From the NCBI GenBank assembly GCA_913060895.1, contig CAJXSN010000002.1:124001-188000 (forward strand): a DNA stretch of 64,000 nt. The letters are read 5' to 3'. Below are positions 62,122-64,000 of the stretch, one piece after another; positions within the stretch are counted from its first letter, which is position 1; each line of letters begins with the position of its first letter. Under the pieces are notes generated by a model. That model worked only from the letters and a program-made list of their open reading frames with translations. It searched no databases and had not been told where the DNA came from. The translations under genes and the position numbers were made by a program. The stretch comes from an uncultured Sphingomonadaceae bacterium. Lineage in GTDB: Bacteria > Pseudomonadota > Alphaproteobacteria > Sphingomonadales > Sphingomonadaceae.

Positions 62122-64000
62122 CAGTCATCCTTGGCCGCAGGGGCCTTTTTCTTCGTTGCTGGCTTCTTGGGTGCTGGCTTCTTCTTTGCCGCCGCCTTCT
62201 TGGCCGGAGCCTTCTTTGCTGCTGGTTTCTTCGCAGCGGGCTTCTTCTTCGGCGCGGCCTTCTTCTTAGCGCGCTTCTTCGGCGGACCTTTGGCAATCCG
62301 TGCGTCGATCAACTCGATCGCCTGGGCCTCGGTCACGTCCTCCGGCTTAATGTCCTTCGGGATCGTGGCGTTGTTTGTGCCATCGGTAACGTAGGGGCCA
62401 TAGCGACCCGGCAGGACCTTCATTTCGCCGCCGCTGGTCGGGTGCTCCTTGAACGTCTGTATCGGCTCGGCCTTCTGCCTGCCTCCCCCCTTGCGGTTGG
62501 CAGCCTCGGCCAGCAGCGACACCGCCGCATTCATACCCGTTTCAAACACATCGACCGTGCTGGTTAGCTTGGCGTATTTGCCATCGTGCCGCAGATATGG
62601 GCCGTAACGCCCTATGGCTGCTTCGATTTCCTTGCCTGTTTCGGGATGCTCGCCAACGATGCGCGGCAGGTCGATCAGCTTGATCGCCCATTCCAGATCG
62701 AACCCGTCGAGATCCTTGGGAATGCTTGCGCGTTTGGCCTCCTTGCCTTCACCCATCTGTACGTAAGGCCCGAAGCGGCCCGACTTGCGCTCGATGGGCA
62801 GACCCGTGATGGGGTGTTCGCCCAGCACGGCATCTTCAACTGCATCCTCCCCATCCGCGCCCGGCTGGGCAAAGCGGCGAGTGAACTTGCATTCGGGGTA
62901 GTTGGCGCAGGCAACAAACGCGCCGTAGCGCCCGCCGCGCAATGCCAGACGGCCACCCTCGCGGCCTTCTTTCTCGCATAGCGGGCAAAAGCGCGCATCC
63001 TTGCCATCTTCGCGTTCGGGAAACAGGAAGTCGGACAGATATTCGTCCAGAACTTCAGTTACTTCGGACGGTAACTTCTCCATGACCTCATCGGCCTTGG
63101 GCTTGAAATCCTGCCAGAATTTGGCGAGCAGCGTCTTGTATTCCTCGCGTCCGTCGGAGACGACATCCAGCTCGTCCTCCATTCCCGCGGTGAAGTCATA
63201 CGCCACATAAGTGGGGAAGAACCGCTCCAGAAATGCGGTGAGAAGACGCCCCGATTCCTCTGCAAAGAAACGGTTTTTCTCCATCCGCACGTAATCGCGG
63301 TCGCGCACGGTCTGGATGGTGCTGGCATAGGTGGACGGCCGCCCGATGCCCAGTTCCTCCAGCCGTTTGACCAGGCTGGCTTCGGAGAAACGCGGCGGAG
63401 GCTGGGTGAAGTGCTGGTTAGCCTCTACGTCTTTCTTCGCCGGGGCATCACCCTTGCGCATGGTCGGCAGCAGGCCCTCCTCGTCATCCTCGCGGTCGTC
63501 GAAGCCTTCCTGATAAACAGCAAGAAAGCCGGGGAATTTTACAACCTGTCCGGTTGCCCGCAGCTCGTGCTGGCCGGTCGCATCACGCATGGTGATGGTC
63601 GTCCGCTCCAGCTGAGCAGTGGACATCTGGCTGGCCATTGCGCGCTTGAAAATCAAATCATACAGGCGGCCATCATCGCCCGCACCGGCGGATTTCTTGA
63701 GGAAACTGGTGGGGCGGATTGCCTCATGCGCTTCCTGAGTATTCTTGGCCTTCGTACTGTAAAAACGTGGTTTTTCCGGGCGATAGTCTTCGCTGTACCG
63801 GTCCACGATGGCATCGCGCGCGGCCATGATGGCCGACATATCCATTTGCACGCCGTCGGTCCGCATATAGGTGATCGCGCCTGCCTCGTACAAAGATTGC
63901 GCGCACCGCATGGTGTGACTAGCGGAAAAGCCCAGCTTACGCGCGGCCTCCTGCTGCAATGTGGAGGTCGTGAATGGCGGCGAGGGATTGCGTTTGAGCG
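62121..64000 (-). CDS. topA: DNA topoisomerase I (partial, N-terminus outside window)
   Basis: The C-terminal 625 or so residues of a type IA topoisomerase. FTTSTLQQEAARKLGF and the active-site Tyr in ITYMRTDG are near the window edge, so most of the Toprim domain lies to the right. EEAYE-like AHEAIRPTS and GIGRPSTYASTI follow. The tail has one four-cysteine zinc ribbon (CPLCEKEG to CANYPEC), several Topo_C repeats (PEDVTEAQAIELIDARIAKG and relatives), and ends in a 50-residue Lys/Ala/Pro-rich histone-H1-like stretch. The frame is open to position 64000. Confidence 0.97.
   Translation of the reverse strand, partial: LKRNPSPPFTTSTLQQEAARKLGFSASHTMRCAQSLYEAGAITYMRTDGVQMDMSAIMAARDAIVDRYSEDYRPEKPRFYSTKAKNTQEAHEAIRPTSFLKKSAGAGDDGRLYDLIFKRAMASQMSTAQLERTTITMRDATGQHELRATGQVVKFPGFLAVYQEGFDDREDDEEGLLPTMRKGDAPAKKDVEANQHFTQPPPRFSEASLVKRLEELGIGRPSTYASTIQTVRDRDYVRMEKNRFFAEESGRLLTAFLERFFPTYVAYDFTAGMEDELDVVSDGREEYKTLLAKFWQDFKPKADEVMEKLPSEVTEVLDEYLSDFLFPEREDGKDARFCPLCEKEGREGGRLALRGGRYGAFVACANYPECKFTRRFAQPGADGEDAVEDAVLGEHPITGLPIERKSGRFGPYVQMGEGKEAKRASIPKDLDGFDLEWAIKLIDLPRIVGEHPETGKEIEAAIGRYGPYLRHDGKYAKLTSTVDVFETGMNAAVSLLAEAANRKGGGRQKAEPIQTFKEHPTSGGEMKVLPGRYGPYVTDGTNNATIPKDIKPEDVTEAQAIELIDARIAKGPPKKRAKKKAAPKKKPAAKKPAAKKAPAKKAAAKKKPAPKKPATKKKAPAAKDD

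Noticed and set aside
62121-62300. Lysine/alanine-rich repeats as a separate small histone-like gene
   Set aside because: The stretch is in frame with topA and forms its C-terminal tail, without its own start or ribosome-binding site.

Overview
The window looks like a chromosomal segment of a moderately GC-rich alphaproteobacterium, most likely Sphingomonadales and plausibly the Erythrobacter/Altererythrobacter group. This is inferred from gene content: alphaproteobacterial AddAB, a DivL-type tyrosine pseudo-kinase beside tsaE, AmgK/MurU cell-wall recycling, small Flp pilins, a COQ8-type ABC1 kinase, and the 'GTCCTTCGACA(A/G)GCTCAGGAC' inverted repeats I associate with sphingomonads. No phage, complete insertion sequence or CRISPR array was seen. 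Nearly all of the window is tightly packed housekeeping sequence with many 1-14 bp overlaps between neighbouring genes.

Layout. 0-4.3 kb: O-antigen-ligase-like protein, a tiny YqaE/Pmp3 membrane protein coupled to a COQ8-like kinase, an entericidin-like lipoprotein, a badly decayed DUF885 peptidase and a low-molecular-weight phosphatase. 4.3-12.4 kb: recG, sdhE, mfd, a GGDEF/EAL protein and nadK. 12.5-18.6 kb: tRNA-Asn, a TauE/SafE permease, secA, a small secreted protein, argJ and an inositol-monophosphatase-family gene. 18.6-30 kb: a leftward run divL-tsaE-amgK-murU-addB-addA-trxA joining cell-cycle control, tRNA modification, muropeptide recycling and double-strand-break repair. 30-35.2 kb: ahcY with an upstream operator and a leader of alternative hairpins, a peroxiredoxin, folE, a phospholipase-D-like protein, a hemerythrin-like protein and tRNA-Arg. 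35.2-43.7 kb: mutT, two Flp pilins, a LysM M48 lipoprotein, accA, xerD, an uncharacterised secreted Pro-rich protein, a small membrane protein and aroK-aroB.

43.7-52.2 kb is one compact leftward operon: pccB - small membrane protein - mce - scpA - small membrane protein - bioB - LprI-like - pccA - csaA. It holds the route propionyl-CoA to (S)- then (R)-methylmalonyl-CoA to succinyl-CoA, with biotin synthase placed among the genes for the biotin enzyme it would supply. 52.2-57 kb: two SDR-type enzymes, gor and an RhlE-type RNA helicase.

56.86-57.88 kb is the only long stretch without an intact gene. It carries a perfect 11-bp-arm palindrome upstream of rhlE, TTGACAC boxes including a perfect palindrome, a series of hairpins ending in a terminator-like structure, and a GIY-YIG nuclease reading frame interrupted by one amber codon and bracketed by a near-perfect inverted repeat. 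57.9-64 kb: pgi, then lepB-rnc-era, a small basic protein, and topA, which runs off the right end of the window.
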